64,000 bases of DNA from Amblyornis subalaris (GCA_018881555.1 JACAXG010000032.1:1872837-1936836); one strand, 5' to 3'; shown: positions 12,170-23,712, counted from the stretch's first letter. Numbers and translations: made by a program. The notes: generated by a model not told the origin, from the letters alone.

Positions 12170-15100
12170 AAATTTTCTGTTTTATCCCATCTAGTTCTTT
12201 TCTATAACAGCTGTGTTCCAGCACCAAAAGAGCTGTTATGCTGCAAGGTCCATTTAATATATGGCTAACATCAAACCAGAAATCAGTTCTGCCAAATTTC
12301 CTTGCACTTTTTTGTTTTAATATTGTTATTGTCCTCAATCTCCTTGTAGCTCATTAGTTCCCCAAATGCCTTTCTTATTGCTTGTCCACACAGTCCATNG
12401 GTCTTGTAATCTTTCCTTCTTGCTTCCTTGTAGAGGGATATATCTTACAGTCCTTACCCCACTGTTGCTTTGTGGCCCTGTATTTCTGTACTGCAATAAA
12501 TATCTAGGAAAAAAATATGACTTCTCTCTGATTATTTCATAATTAACATCACTAGTCTCTTTGCTCATCACTGACATTTTGATCCCTTTTCAGNCAGCTC
12601 GTCTATCTTTCGCCTTAATCTCTTGTTGCTTGCTCCTTCTACTTTCTTCTGCTCCTAATATTTCTGCTCACAGTTCACTCCACCTGAGGGGAAACTGAGT
12701 TAAGGGGAAATCAGTCACTGCTACAGAGCCTGAAGGAGGAACAGCAGCAGCAGGGGTGCAGGAGGGATTGTACTGAAAAGCACCATTTCAATGGGAAAAG
12801 GCAGTTCCCAATGTAGCAGGACCAATGCAGGCACCTGCTCTTCAGTGCGGTGGCTCTAGGACACAGTGAGTGTCCCGTAGCTTTTGAGGTTGCCTAAACG
12901 TTTCCTTCCTGTTGTACTTTACCCACTGACAGTCTTTTAATTAATTTTCCAATTTTCCAATCTCCCTTACTGTTCCCACTTAGGCATGCCAACAAAGCTA
13001 CTTTCCCGCACAGTGAAAACCTCAGGCAAACCAATTCTCTGAAGTTCAGAGGATAAAATGATGACTCTTCTGGGCTGGCCAAAATAGTTTTGGACAGTGC
13101 CCAGCACCATGGTGTCATAATCTGTCATTTTGGCTCCCATGCAGTAGTTCTGTGGCTCTTTTTGTCTAACTTTTAAGTATCTAAAAACTGGCCAGTGAAT
13201 TATGACGTAGTCATCCTAGGCTTCCTTTGAGAGACAAGGCAAGTCCTCTTATCTGCTTTAGAAAGGAGATAAGCAAAAAAAAAAGAGGACTTTTGCTCTT
13301 GGATTAATTCATTATCTGGGTCCTCCCCATTTTTTTTTCTATTGATGGATACAGCTTTTGTGACTTCTTGGGTGATTATGCCAGACATAGACTTTCTGAA
13401 GTCTGTAACGTGCAAGGTATCAAGGTAGAGAAGGATCTAGGACAGTAACGATAGCAACAAAAATGTTAATGTTATGTTAGAGATTGGAATAACCTTTTGA
13501 AATTAGAAAGAACAGCCCCTCAAGAAAAATAATAGGAATTACTTTTAAAAAGGGAAAACAAAACAAAACAAACACGAAATGTGGATTAGAGTCGGGGGGA
13601 ACACTAATGAGGCTTCACTGCACACTCCCATTCAGTGTAGNTGGCCAGGGTTTGATAGTGCTCTGCTCACCAAGCGCCCCCGAAGTGCAAAAAGGTGCTG
13701 TTTTGGGTAAATCATTCAGCTGACAAGGCTTCTGGGTGCATCATTACTGTGTGTCCTGTGTGGGTCATGAAAAGCTAAGCCCATACTATGGCCTGGGAGA
13801 GAACTGAACTGGTGTGTAATTGAAAATTTTTATGTTATTTACAAAATATGGCAAAATCGAGAGAACGTTTTACAGCACATATTAAGCTGTCTGGTGAAAA
13901 GAATGGCACTGCTAAAGCTGTGGTTAAAATAGCTGCTACTCTGGAAAAAAGCAAGGAAAACTGAGAAGACTGGAGCAAGCCAGGCTCCTAACAGGGTGCC
14001 CCCAGCAGCACCCTGCCCAAGCACACCATGTAAGCCGTGAAAGCTTTATTGCTGTTAGACAGCAACCAAGGAACCTGTCTGGAAGTAAGAGAAGGAAGGG
14101 AGTGCAGCAACAAGTCTTGCAACAAGATGAAAATTTGAGGAAAGATGTGAGCAGAGACATCCGGGCAGCCTTGAAGGAACCTTCATTTCTTTGCATAATG
14201 TTGATTCCAAATTTGCTAAGAGCTTTATATTCTGCTCACTGAGAATAAATAACAAACTACACCTATATAGTTATCCCAAAAGCTCCAGAGCCTCAAGGCT
14301 AACCATCCTCTAGACCTAATGTCAAAGTTTGGACACATCCATACCATCCCTGGGCTCTGGAAGTTCTCTCATTCCCAGAATAGGAAAGCTGGCTGTGCAG
14401 AGCCTGAGCTCCTTGTGGAGCAGTTGCTGAGCATTCCAGGGATCTCACAAATGGTTTAACAACACAGAAAGCATGGCTCTGGCTCCCAAGCACAGCTGAG
14501 TTGCAAGGTGTAGCAAAAGTGATCCCACTGGACTTACGGGAAAAGCAAATCCAAGTGGACAAGCGGCATCTTCCTTAAAGTATTAAATTGAAATATATAG
14601 TGGTGTTTGAGCAACTTTCGGGACATCTGAAGCCTACAATAACATTGGGAGATACAAGAGGAGCTCCTGTAAAGTAGAAGGATCAATGAGTCCAATGCTA
14701 CCAAACACTGCTTTGGAATGAATTCCTCACTGCCAAAACAGGGACCACCTTGGAGGAAGTAGGCCGAGGTTTCAGACAACCAGAAGCTATTATCTGGTTC
14801 TAGGAAAATCCAAGATTTGTTCATGTGAAGTGCCAAAGAGAAACATGGAAAGGACAATAGGGAGGAGCCAAAGTCACCCTGGAAAATATTTGCACCAAGG
14901 ACTTGGAAAAAAAATAAAGAAAAATAAAAAGGAAAAAGAAAAATGGTGTTGTGGGCAGAATTTAGAAAAGTGTTTAGAACTATGAGCACCAGAGTTGTTC
15001 AGGGAAATGGCATCTTATGTGCTAGCTTTGGGAAAAAACCCCAGACCAAAATATGAGTGCGTAAACAGTATGTGATTCACCATCATTTTTCTTCTTAAGG

Positions 15101-15279
15101 GATCAGTCCGTGTGCCCTGAAACGTGAACTGCTTGAATACAAAATAATATTCTCCCTTCTCTTGATGCAAGGCCTTGACAGAATGTGGTTCCTTCTGTTC
15201 CTGGCATGATCAAAAAGAGAACTGAATGAAATGACGTGGCAACTGATAATTATAACTAATGATATACCAGGTCTTGGCA

Positions 15280-15282
<3 letters not shown>

Positions 15283-15311
<29 letters not shown>
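15283..15311. repeat. Poly(T) tract, 29 bases
   Basis: The longest homopolymer in the window, following 'cttggcaata' and followed by 'gccaggctta'. Read on the minus strand it is a poly(A) run. CR1 elements do not end in poly(A), so it is not a CR1 tail. No processed-gene sequence is recognisable on the right side. Its true length may be affected by sequencing. Confidence 0.85.
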
Positions 15312-15313
<2 letters not shown>

Positions 15314-16442
15314 CAGGCTTAGAGAACGTATTTCCCAAAATTCATGTCTTGCATCACCCTCCCAGAAATGATGCACTCCCTAAACACCTCCCGAAGTTTT
15401 ATGTGGTGTGATCACATCTTTTTCTCAGCAAAACCGTCTGAGCTTTACCAAGCAGTGGATGCTGGATGTGCATGGAGAAGCAAAAATTTCTGTCTTTACA
15501 GCAAACATCCCCATTGGTCCCTGAGCTGAGTGTTTTGCAGACCTGGTCAGTGGAGACATGGACCAGAGGTGAAGAGAGGAGAAGCACAACTGTGTGATTG
15601 AAATGTGGCGTAAGGGCACATACCTCGCAGGTCAGGGCTGTTTAAAGTTAAATCCATGTCCTTTTAATTTTGTAGGATGCAATAAATCTGCACCTTTTGG
15701 CATAGAAGGTGAGAAATTGAGCCTCAGTGCTGCATGTTGTAAAGCAGATTTAGTAATAATAANGAAAGAAAAATTGATCCACTTGCATTGCAAGATTTGG
15801 TGGTTTATGTATGTGCAGAGATTTAAAGATATAAATGTTGAACATTGTTGTTATTTAACAATGAATTCCAACAGGTTTAATAAAACATTTGCTTGTCAGT
15901 TTATGACAAAATTGCTTTTAATAATGTGCNGTGAAAAGTCTTGCATTTTGGGGATATATAATATTTTAGTGTTTTTACATTTGGAAAACTCAGCATAAAC
16001 TTGTCTTTAAAATAACTGCATTTCCAATCTGGCCTCTGTTCTCAGTGAGGACAAATGTCTCTGTCAATTTTGAAGAAATTATGAGAGAAGAAATCATGAG
16101 AAATGGAGGAAGCTCATAACAAGCTGCAAAGGATGAACTGGCTGGGTACATTACTTAGCCTTTGCTTTCTCTGAGCACAGGTGTATAAGGAAATATGTTC
16201 ACTTTTAGCTACATTCAATATGTAATAAAAAGGAATTTGTTTTTGAGTTGCCTGAATGAAAAATGCATCTTTCACTGTTAAAGGACAAATATATTTTCCT
16301 ACTGTAGTCTAACTCAAATAAAATTCATCTACCTGCCTACCCTGCAGTGGTTCACCCTTGTGCTCAGTCAAAGCAATGAGAAAATGAAGCCCTATAGGAA
16401 TGGGGTTTTTTTAAAAGTTGTGAAGGATAAAATAGAGATTGG

Positions 16443-16600
16443 CACAGCATTAACTTTGTGGTTAAGACATTGGTGTGAGAATTGGGAAATGTCTCTTCAG
16501 TTGTAAGCTTGGTTACCTCAAGCAAGTGAATTAGTCTTTCGTTGCCTCAGTTTCCCACTCCCAGCATGCCCCTTTGCTCACTCTTTGGATATTTTCTGTA
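16443..16600 (+). repeat. MIR-like (CORE-SINE) ancient SINE relic
   Basis: This is the clearest MIR-type copy in the window. It has a 'tttgtggttaagacattggt' head, an 'attgggaaatgtctcttcag' middle, a 'cctcaagcaagtgaattagt' block and a 'gttgcctcagtttcccactc' end, all in the order expected on the plus strand. Substitutions and small indels are numerous. The family predates birds, so the insertion is probably ancient. Confidence 0.65.
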
Positions 16601-16948
16601 TGTAGTCTGAGGTCAGGTTATTTCTTTTTATCTATATACTGAGGAGTTATATCTCTCTTCTCAGTGCTACTTTAATATACCTCAAATAATTGTGATAAGA
16701 GGAAGAAAGGTGCAATTCTGCTGCAAACATTCATTCGGGGCTGCCATTCGTGCTGTTGTTTCCTTGGCAGAGGAACCCCCCACATGAAGGTAACTGGGAT
16801 TTCAGTGATATTGGCTTGTCAGGGAAGTTTATCACAAGCTTCTGAAAAACAGGGCTTAAAACTTTTTAAGCCAGGTGCTTTCCATTTCTGCAGACTCGCG
16901 CTTTTGCAGGTGTCACAAGCCTTGCAGCTCTTTGCAGACTGCGGTGGG

Positions 16949-16986
16949 ATTGGATGTGCTCTGCATTATTGGATGTGCTCCGCATT
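16949..16986. repeat. 19-bp tandem duplication, two copies
   Basis: The unit 'attggatgtgctctgcatt' at 16949-16967 is followed directly by a second copy at 16968-16986 with one change (t to c). It is a small local duplication, with no sign of a coding role. Confidence 0.9.
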
Positions 16987-18494
16987 GAGCTCCACACCTG
17001 CTTAAAAGGACTGAGAAACAGCAAGATCCTTCTGACAGTTTTATTCTGGGAAAAACTCCAAGAATGGATAGCATGACTTTTGGGATGTATTTTTCCTCTG
17101 GCTCCCCAAGTATATCAAGGAACAAAGATGACCAAGGAGAAAAGTTACATTCTATGTGCACCACCTTCAGTAAGTGCCACAGGTTTTACCTCAAGAGTTC
17201 AATGCTGTGAAATGATTTGACATTACAATGGAAATAGCACTTTTGGAAAAAAATCACCAAAGTCTGCTTTGATCTTATAGTAAATCTCTGTAGTTTTGGG
17301 ACAAAAAAGTAACTTCTTAAGTTTTCTATGGCTCACTGTCCTTTGTAAAATTAAATCAATAAAAATCTGACTGATTTATTGAATAAAAAATATGCAAGAG
17401 TTCTTTAATAAAGCACAAGTCTTGTTCTGAAAGGAATGAAGAGGATTCCCTTGACTTCAGTGATATTAAACTTAATTATAAGAGAATTTTTTAAGTGCCT
17501 AAAAGGTATTTTAATTTCATTGTTAAAAATGAAGTTGTAGGAACAAATCCTATATGAGACCTAACTTTATTTACTGCAAAAGCTGAATATTCACTTCTGA
17601 ATTAACATATAAAAGTTGTGCCATCTTTTAAAGTATTTCCACAAGAACCCCATTGTCAAAGCTGCCACAAACTACCTGCCTGTGTTGCTCCTTTTGATCC
17701 TTATCCCACTTGTGGTCTTTTTACTAACATTGGTATTTCTAAAATAATTTTAAATTGGCCCTTCATGCCATTCCTCATCCTATAATTGGTGAATTTTGAA
17801 GTATACTCATGCTATTTCCAATTCCCTTCCTCATGGCAACATAACAGAAATATACCCTAAATTATCACATCGCCTGCTTTCAAACTGCCCTTCAAAAAAA
17901 GTCTTTCCTATGGTGCCCTTAAAAAAGGGGATGAAGGTTTGACTATATTTTCACTAACTCCATTTTCATTCATAATGACCAACTTCTTTCTCATCATTTT
18001 CCTATGTCCTTCCATCAGAGTAGACCCATCTGCTGTCTTCTGTTTTACATTCTGATTATAACCTCTTTAACATAGGAACTATTGCTTTCTCACCTCTTTT
18101 AAATTATCTGGTACAATTTTCTTCTTGTCTGTGACTAAGACTCAAGTGTTATGGAAAGAAAAGATAGTTATTAAGATGGTTTAAACTTAAAAATAAAATC
18201 ATGGTTAGGTAGGTATCTATTCTGAGTGTGTTTCAAATTTGGCTTAGGATCAAACAGGTTATTATTACATGTGGACTTACTGAGAGGATATTGAAAAAAG
18301 TCTCTAAACCCCTTTTCTTTAGAAGACTTGTAGTCTGATAGAAATTTCCAGGTAATTAAAGTGGCTTTGCAAGTATTGGGCTGAGTCATCAACATTCCTG
18401 AAATAGTTGACATTACTTCTGTCTTTTCTCTCCAGGATTTCTCTAATTCCACTCTGTAAGTGGCTTTTTGGAGAGCTTTCATTATAGCTTTTTT

Positions 18495-18506
18495 CCCCCC
18501 CCCCCC
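18495..18506. repeat. Poly(C) tract, 12 bases
   Basis: A run of twelve C preceded by six T and followed by 'aacagg'. It resembles a polypyrimidine tract before an AG, but no exon-like sequence follows, so a splice acceptor is not supported. Read length across such a run is often uncertain. Confidence 0.8.
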
Positions 18507-18827
18507 AACAGGTGTTTTGTTCACAAGGAAGAAGCTGCATAAATATAAGTACCTAGTGCCATATAAGATGCCCAGGATATCAGTGCTCATCTCCAGCTGA
18601 TGAAGGGGACAAGTCTCCCACAGGTCTTAGTCTTAAACCCGAAGTACCTTGTACAGCACTGGGTGTCTCAGCCATTGAGCCTTGCTCTCAGTGGCCTGTG
18701 GCTCTGTTCCTGATCTGTGGTTGCACTCATGTTCGCGTAGGCTTATAAAACATCAGCCTTTGTGTCTTTCTGGCAGAGTCTGCACTTCNTGCTACAAGGG
18801 GAAGCCATAAAAATCTCTCTTTCATTA

Positions 18828-19036
18828 TTCATAGAATCACAGAAACATTAGGGTTGGAAAAGACCGCTGAGATCACTAAGTGCCACTGTCAACCACCACC
18901 ATGTTCACCACACGACCATGTCCTCAGATGCCATCTCCACACATTTTTAACTTTTCCAGGGGTGGTGATTCCACCACTTCCCTTGGCAGCCTGTTCCAGT
19001 GCTTGGCAAACCTTTCCATGAAGAAATTTTTCAGTA
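18828..19036 (-). mobile_element. CR1 LINE, inverted 3' end (left half of head-to-head pair)
   Basis: The plus strand begins at the 3' end of the element ('ttcatagaatcacagaaac', 'tagggttggaaaagaccgct') and runs into the 3' UTR ('ccacttcccttggcagcctg', 'cctttccatgaagaaatttt'). The subfamily resembles those at 43.9 and 47.5 kb. The 5' side stops abruptly at about 19036, where an oppositely oriented CR1 begins. No coding part is present. Confidence 0.88.
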
Positions 19037-19166
19037 TTCAAGAAGTGTTTGAACAATGCTTTTGGATACATGGTTTAACTTTTAGGCTGCCCTCAAGGAG
19101 TCACAATCTCAATGATCCATGTGGGTCCTTTCCATCTCAGGATGTTCCACAACTCTGTGTTTCTCG
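19037..19166 (+). mobile_element. CR1 LINE, 3' tip (right half of head-to-head pair)
   Basis: The segment 'caagaagtgtttgaacaatg', then 'ggatacatggtttaactttt', then 'aatgatccatgtgggtcctt' and 'aggatgttccacaactctgt' matches the 3' UTR and end of the same CR1 subfamily as the element ending at 57.2 kb ('aaatgtttggacaacc', 'ggtccttgtgggtcctttcc'). It is heavily 5'-truncated and fused to the inverted CR1 on its left. Confidence 0.8.
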
Positions 19167-20054
19167 TTTACTAGCTATCTGTTCCCAACATTTCTGTTCC
19201 CCCAGGAGAAAACCTACTGGCCAGGCAGGTCCCACCTGGTTACATCCTTCCTTGTGTGCTCTTGGTGCCAGCAAAAAACACCCACCCACTGATGATGTGC
19301 ATTGGAGCACAAATGCTTCATGTCCCCTATACTCCTCTATGATTTCAATTTTAAAAAAATTGTATCCTCCTAGCCAAGCTCTGAGAGAAGCTTCATTCTG
19401 AGCAGCTGTGATGGGGCTCTCAGCTGGCTGTCCCAAGCCAGTTGTTTCCTGCCACTTGGGGAAAATGCCAACAGACTTCTTAAGAAATTTTGCTCATTTT
19501 CTATGTAAGAATTCTGCCTCTCATCTTGAAAATATGTGTGTATTTTTTCCTCNTATCTTCAAAACCAGGTGGTTTATTTCCTTTGAAATGTTTAGTCAGC
19601 TGGTTTATTTACTTTGAAATGTTTAGTCAAGGGACGTAGTTTCCTAAACACAAGACCTTCAGTACTTTCCTACTGCCTTCTTTTCTGTGTCAGCCTGGCA
19701 GCATCTGCTCCTTGAAGCAGACCTCGGGGTACAGTGAGCTGCTTCCTCGCCAGCCTGTCTCATTTCTTACAGAGCATAAGAAGTGTCCTTGGTGTNGGAA
19801 ATGGAAACCAGGATGAGGGAAATATTTCTATTAACTCATCTGGAGGAGTTATTTACATAAACTTTGGAATTTAGCAAATAGAGAAGGCAAAATAAAACCT
19901 GAACTTCTTGGAAGGTTGATTTCCTGCTCATTTTTCATGTTACTCTTAATAATGGCTGATATTCCTATAACATCAGTGATTGATTGGGCTACATTTTATG
20001 AACATTAAACCTCTCAGAAACCAGATGGGATTACGCTTTGGTTTATTTATAGGA
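19167..20054. other. Single-copy DNA with a short tandem duplication
   Basis: No gene or dispersed repeat is recognised. It contains the 31-bp duplication at 19570-19631 and ambiguous bases at 19553 and 19796. Confidence 0.5.
19570..19631. repeat. 31-bp tandem duplication, two near-identical copies
   Basis: A unit beginning 'tggtttatttcctttgaaat' and ending 'gtttagtcagc' at 19570-19600 is repeated at 19601-19631. One internal difference (c to a) and a diverged last two bases separate the copies. It looks like a recent slippage or unequal-exchange event in AT-rich DNA. Confidence 0.9.
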
Positions 20055-20140
20055 AAGTTGTGGTAAAAATATAGGCAATGAACCAAGACCACATGGGAAA
20101 TGAATGACAGAACTAAGAAAATTTTTGAAATCTGCTGTTG
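20055..20140 (-). repeat. Possible MIR-like SINE relic
   Basis: The string 'gaaccaagaccacatgggaa' followed by 'atgaatgacagaactaagaa' corresponds to the inverted middle of a MIR-type SINE ('cccaaggtcacacaggaa', then 'gacagagctg'). Only the core is recognisable. Confidence 0.35.
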
Positions 20141-23091
20141 TCTTTTCTGATTTAAGGTGTTTTTTCCCCCACTTCCTTTCTTAATAGATATTTCTTGGTT
20201 CTTGGTCTGCAGTATTCCAGGATGTGGTCCTGATAGGTGGAATTNGAGAGAGTATTTAAAATTTAACCTTCAGTGTAATTTTCAATCGCACATATATTTG
20301 ATTCATGATTCTTATTGGATGGACACACAATCAGACACATTATATTTAGAATAGTAAGAAGAGAAGTACATGGTCTGTATGTAGCCTGAGTACCCAATAA
20401 CTTTAAAAAAAAAGAAAGTTTTTTATCTGGAGGACTTGGGATTTTATGCTCCTTAACANTGAGTGTGTGATCTAAGCAACTGTCTGATGGTGTCCCTCTG
20501 AGAGAACTAGCAAAGTTCAACTATTTATAGTCTGAAATAAAACACACCTTTACTAACTGTCCTTTACAGTAAATGGACTTTCACAAGCACAAGGATATGA
20601 AAGAAGAAGCATTTTGAAACACTTTTACTTATTATTTTCAACACAATAAATAACACTTTAGAGATCTATGTGCATTTCATTTGCATANTTAACAGGGATA
20701 AACCTCAGGGCTAAACTCTGTTCTTTTCTTTACTTGCTTTTATTGTAATTTTTAAAATAATGGACATGAGCTACTAAGGCAGCATAAAACATCCCATGAA
20801 TGACCCTCAAAACACTTTTGTGTTTAGTGAATTTCTCTAATTTTCCTTTGCCAATTCAGAACTTGATAAAACACCTGAGCAACTTGAGCGGTGAATCTTT
20901 ATTTGTCCAGACTCAATTCTCCCCTGCTGAGTCCTCTGATAATTTACAGCCTTTTGAAAAGATGTCAGGGTGGGTGTGAAACAGTGACATTTGGTTTAAT
21001 CATCTTTTTGATCCAATTTGGTTTCTTTTTATCTGGCTGCAGATGCACAGGCAGGGAACCTGACAAAAGAGAATGATTATCACATTTGGGGAAAAAAAAA
21101 AGGGATTTGCATTTTCCAGATTTGGCGACACCATGGCAGAAAAAATGGTTAGTGACTGACCAGAGCACTATCTTGGAAGAAGACCTGGGAAACAGCCTGC
21201 ATTAGAACAATATAACTGGGAGCTTTCCAGAGGGGGATATGGCTTGGGAGCAGCTCAGCTCTGGCGGGGTCCACACAGCAAACACTCGACAGCGTGACCT
21301 TTTGTTACGGGTTTACCTGACAATTTGCGGCACTGAAATCAAAATGAGGTGCAGGAAGATACAGCAGACCAGCTTTTAAACTGACTAGGCTAGAAAAGAT
21401 GCTTGGAGTGCAGAAAGAATAGTACATTGGCACAAAATTCTCTGGATTTGAACAGGAGGAGATGACAGGTACAGGAGTCTCTGTAATGTGTGNGGGGGTG
21501 TGTGTGCATGCTTGGGTTTGAGGTATTATCATTTTCAGGAAAGGGGCAATATTTGAGTAGGCTTTAGTCCTTCTGGCACTTAGATCAATCTGAAATTGCT
21601 TTTTAGACCCACTTTTTGCCTGAGAGCTGAAATTTCCAATTTATCTTATTTAGTTTATGTAAATTATGAACATTACTTTTAAGACACATACATGTATGTT
21701 TATGAGAATGCTGAGATTTTTCTCTCATAAACCAGCCAAAAATGTCTTATATATCTTATAAATTCTGTGCTGTAGATTGGCTATTACAATTGCAAGATCA
21801 AAATTATTCTTGGAGGTGATAGCTAACACAGCAGCCAAAGACCTTTTGTTCTGTTCTGTTTCTTTTTCTTACCAATTATAATACTTAATAGAGGAAGTCA
21901 ACATGTTCCTACCACTGCAGAAAATGGATTACTGAAAAAATTCACAGCTTTGGTATATTTAGGGACGTAAGCTTAAAAGCATGAGTTCTTGCAGTTTTTC
22001 TTTGATTTTTTTCTTTTTTTTTAAATTTAGATAAAACACTTTTAGATGTGATAAAACAATTTAGATGAAACTCCTACCATACCATGTAATTGTAAAATAG
22101 AGTCTAATCCTGCAGAACATTTCACATGGAATTCATTTCAGCTGAGTTTAGCTGTCCAGTGAGTCATCTACCATCAACAGAAATACAGGTGGGTGGTTCA
22201 CTTTGTAAGATAGGTGTCTAGGATAAACAAGATGGATTAGATTCTGGAGGTGCTCTGGAGTGTGTCTAACCTGCAGAGATTTCTCTGCAGGGGAGCCAGA
22301 GGACGGAGGGGAAATTCCCAAGTTTGAGTGAGGATATGGCTGTGGCCAGTGCCCAGCCCTGTGCAGAACATGATGATCCCATGATTTAGGTACAGGTGCC
22401 ATCTCTCTTCATTATCTATAGATGGAGCATTAATATAGTCCTCTGAGAGATTAAATGTCAGAATGCTGAAGTTGGCTGTGATGCTGGTTAAAGAGATCAT
22501 TCTTTCCAATCACTTCCCTACTCTTGTGGTTCTTATCTTGCAGCCCATCCATGCCCTAGCCCAACGCAGAGAAGCTCCACATGAAGTGGTCTGGGGTCTT
22601 CTCTATGAATGGCTGTGCTTGCTTGGCCTCATTATAGATGGGGATAAGGAGCATCCTCCCTCACGTGGGAGCGTGTGTACATTTTTGTCTGCACGTTCTG
22701 TGTTCTGTATGTGCTGTATTTCTGTGTGTATGTGTGTGTGTAGGAGCAAGTAAATGCACCCTTGGCAAACAGATGACAGGGATATTGAGCAGTGATTTGA
22801 CTGATTCCAAACATGCCTTTAGGGAAAAAAAGTAACATGAAGGCTTTACAAGTCTGCATATGAATCTCAGTAATTTTTGGGTTTAAGCATGGGAAAGGCA
22901 AAAATATCCTCTTAGAGGGGGCCAAATAGTTAAAGCTTTGACAGCATTGCTCGGAGGTCTCTAAATAATGTACATTGAATGGCCAAGAGCTTTAGGTAAG
23001 TCTGTAGGGAAATAGAAGTTCTGTGGCAGGAATCTAGACTTATTTTTAGTATTTCCCCTTTCCCGTGAAAAGCACTTTCCCTTATAGGTCC
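20141..23091. other. Single-copy AT-rich DNA, no gene recognised
   Basis: Open frames are below 100 codons with no domain. A TG-rich simple repeat lies at 22723-22741 and a degenerate one near 21488-21508. The last cluster of ambiguous bases is here (20245, 20459, 20687, 21493). Confidence 0.5.
22723..22741. repeat. (TG)n microsatellite
   Basis: An interrupted TG repeat, 'tgtgtgta' then 'tgtgtgtgtgt'. It is short and explains a cysteine/valine-rich reading frame over it. Confidence 0.8.
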
Positions 23092-23160
23092 CTTCCAGTA
23101 CCTGAAGGGAGCCTACAAGAAAGGTGGAGAGAGACTATTTACAAGGACATGCAGTAATAG
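23092..23160 (+). mobile_element. CR1 LINE, left part of a copy split by an LTR
   Basis: It begins 'cttccagtacctgaagggag' and ends 'ggacatgcagtaatag', matching the same region as the CR1 at 9455 onward. The expected continuation ('gacaaggggtaatgg'-type sequence) is absent here and resumes at about 23713, about 550 bp further on. The two parts together make one truncated CR1 of the 9.46 kb subfamily. Confidence 0.85.
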
Positions 23161-23712
23161 TGGCATAGAACAACTCAAGATTTGAGTCCCTCAGAATTTG
23201 AATCAAACTTTGCAATTGTTTTTAGGTGTTACTCAGTAGCTACAGCTGGACAGTTATGATTAAGCAATTGCATTGTGAATGTTGTTTTGAGGAAAAAAAA
23301 GACAATCCCAAGATTGTTGTCTGCACGACAGCCACCAGGAGTGAAGTCAGCAGACCTGAGCAATAACTGAGGGAAAGGTAATTCCAACAGTGGGAGATTG
23401 TGAGCACCAACTCATTGACCACCTACTCAAAACACCCCCGACTCCAATGGAGGGAAGAACTGCACCTGTGGGCTAATTATCATGAGAAGCAAGAGATATA
23501 GCTAGCAAATAGGTGTTTGGGTACTAGTTAATATAAAAGTTATGTAATTTGTAACCAAGGAATGATTATACCTTTGTTTGTTAAAGTGTATAAATAGTGT
23601 AAAGTTTTGATAATCAGGGAGCCAGCTGGGTTACCACCAAGATCCCTACTTTGCACAAACTAGAATAAAAAATAGAAATACCTTGCTTTGGTGTACGAAT
23701 TGGTGCTGTGCA
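23161..23712 (+). mobile_element. Probable solo LTR of an endogenous retrovirus, nested in CR1
   Basis: This ~550 bp segment interrupts a CR1. It starts with TG and ends with 'tgtgca', the usual LTR termini. A TATA-like 'tgtataaatagtg' lies at about 23587. Downstream come 'gagccagctgggttaccacc' and an AATAAA at 23664-23669, followed by 'ataccttgctttgg', an arrangement typical of the R/U5 part of avian retroviral LTRs. No internal retroviral sequence or second LTR is adjacent, so it is probably a solo LTR left by recombination. I do not see a clean target-site duplication, perhaps because of a small loss at the right edge. The exact family is not assigned. Confidence 0.72.

Larger units (their letters stand above)
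11346..16442. other. Single-copy DNA with homopolymer tracts, no gene supported
   Basis: Five kilobases without a recognisable exon or repeat. Open frames reach 151 codons (minus, 14534-14989) and 134 codons (plus, 15594-15998) but have no domain, and the latter crosses ambiguous bases. T runs occur at 12154-12169 and 15283-15311, and a purine-rich A/G tract at about 14905-14942. Ambiguous bases sit at 11950, 12033, 12111, 12399, 12594, 13641, 15763 and 15930. A 37-codon plus-strand frame at 13848-13961 begins in a good initiation context and is discussed as a finding. Confidence 0.5.
16621..18831. other. Single-copy AT-rich DNA, no gene recognised
   Basis: It contains a short tandem duplication (16949-16986) and a C run (18495-18506). 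The 139-codon minus-strand frame at 18171-18590 is interrupted by nothing but shows no domain and runs through the C run, so I treat it as chance. No splice-flanked exon is evident. Confidence 0.5.

Noticed and set aside
14534..14989. 151-codon minus-strand open frame, hydrophobic start
   Set aside because: Its phenylalanine-rich N-terminus comes from an A/G-rich tract on the plus strand. No domain, splice pattern or homologue was recognised.
15594..15998. 134-codon plus-strand open frame
   Set aside because: It crosses two ambiguous bases, is AT-driven in composition and has no domain or splice context.
18489..18510. Polypyrimidine tract plus AG as a splice acceptor
   Set aside because: No exon-like frame or donor follows. 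The run is a T6/C12 simple sequence.
18880..19401. 173-codon plus-strand open frame
   Set aside because: It begins in an inverted CR1, crosses the head-to-head junction into a forward CR1 tip, and then unique DNA. It is a chance frame over repeats.
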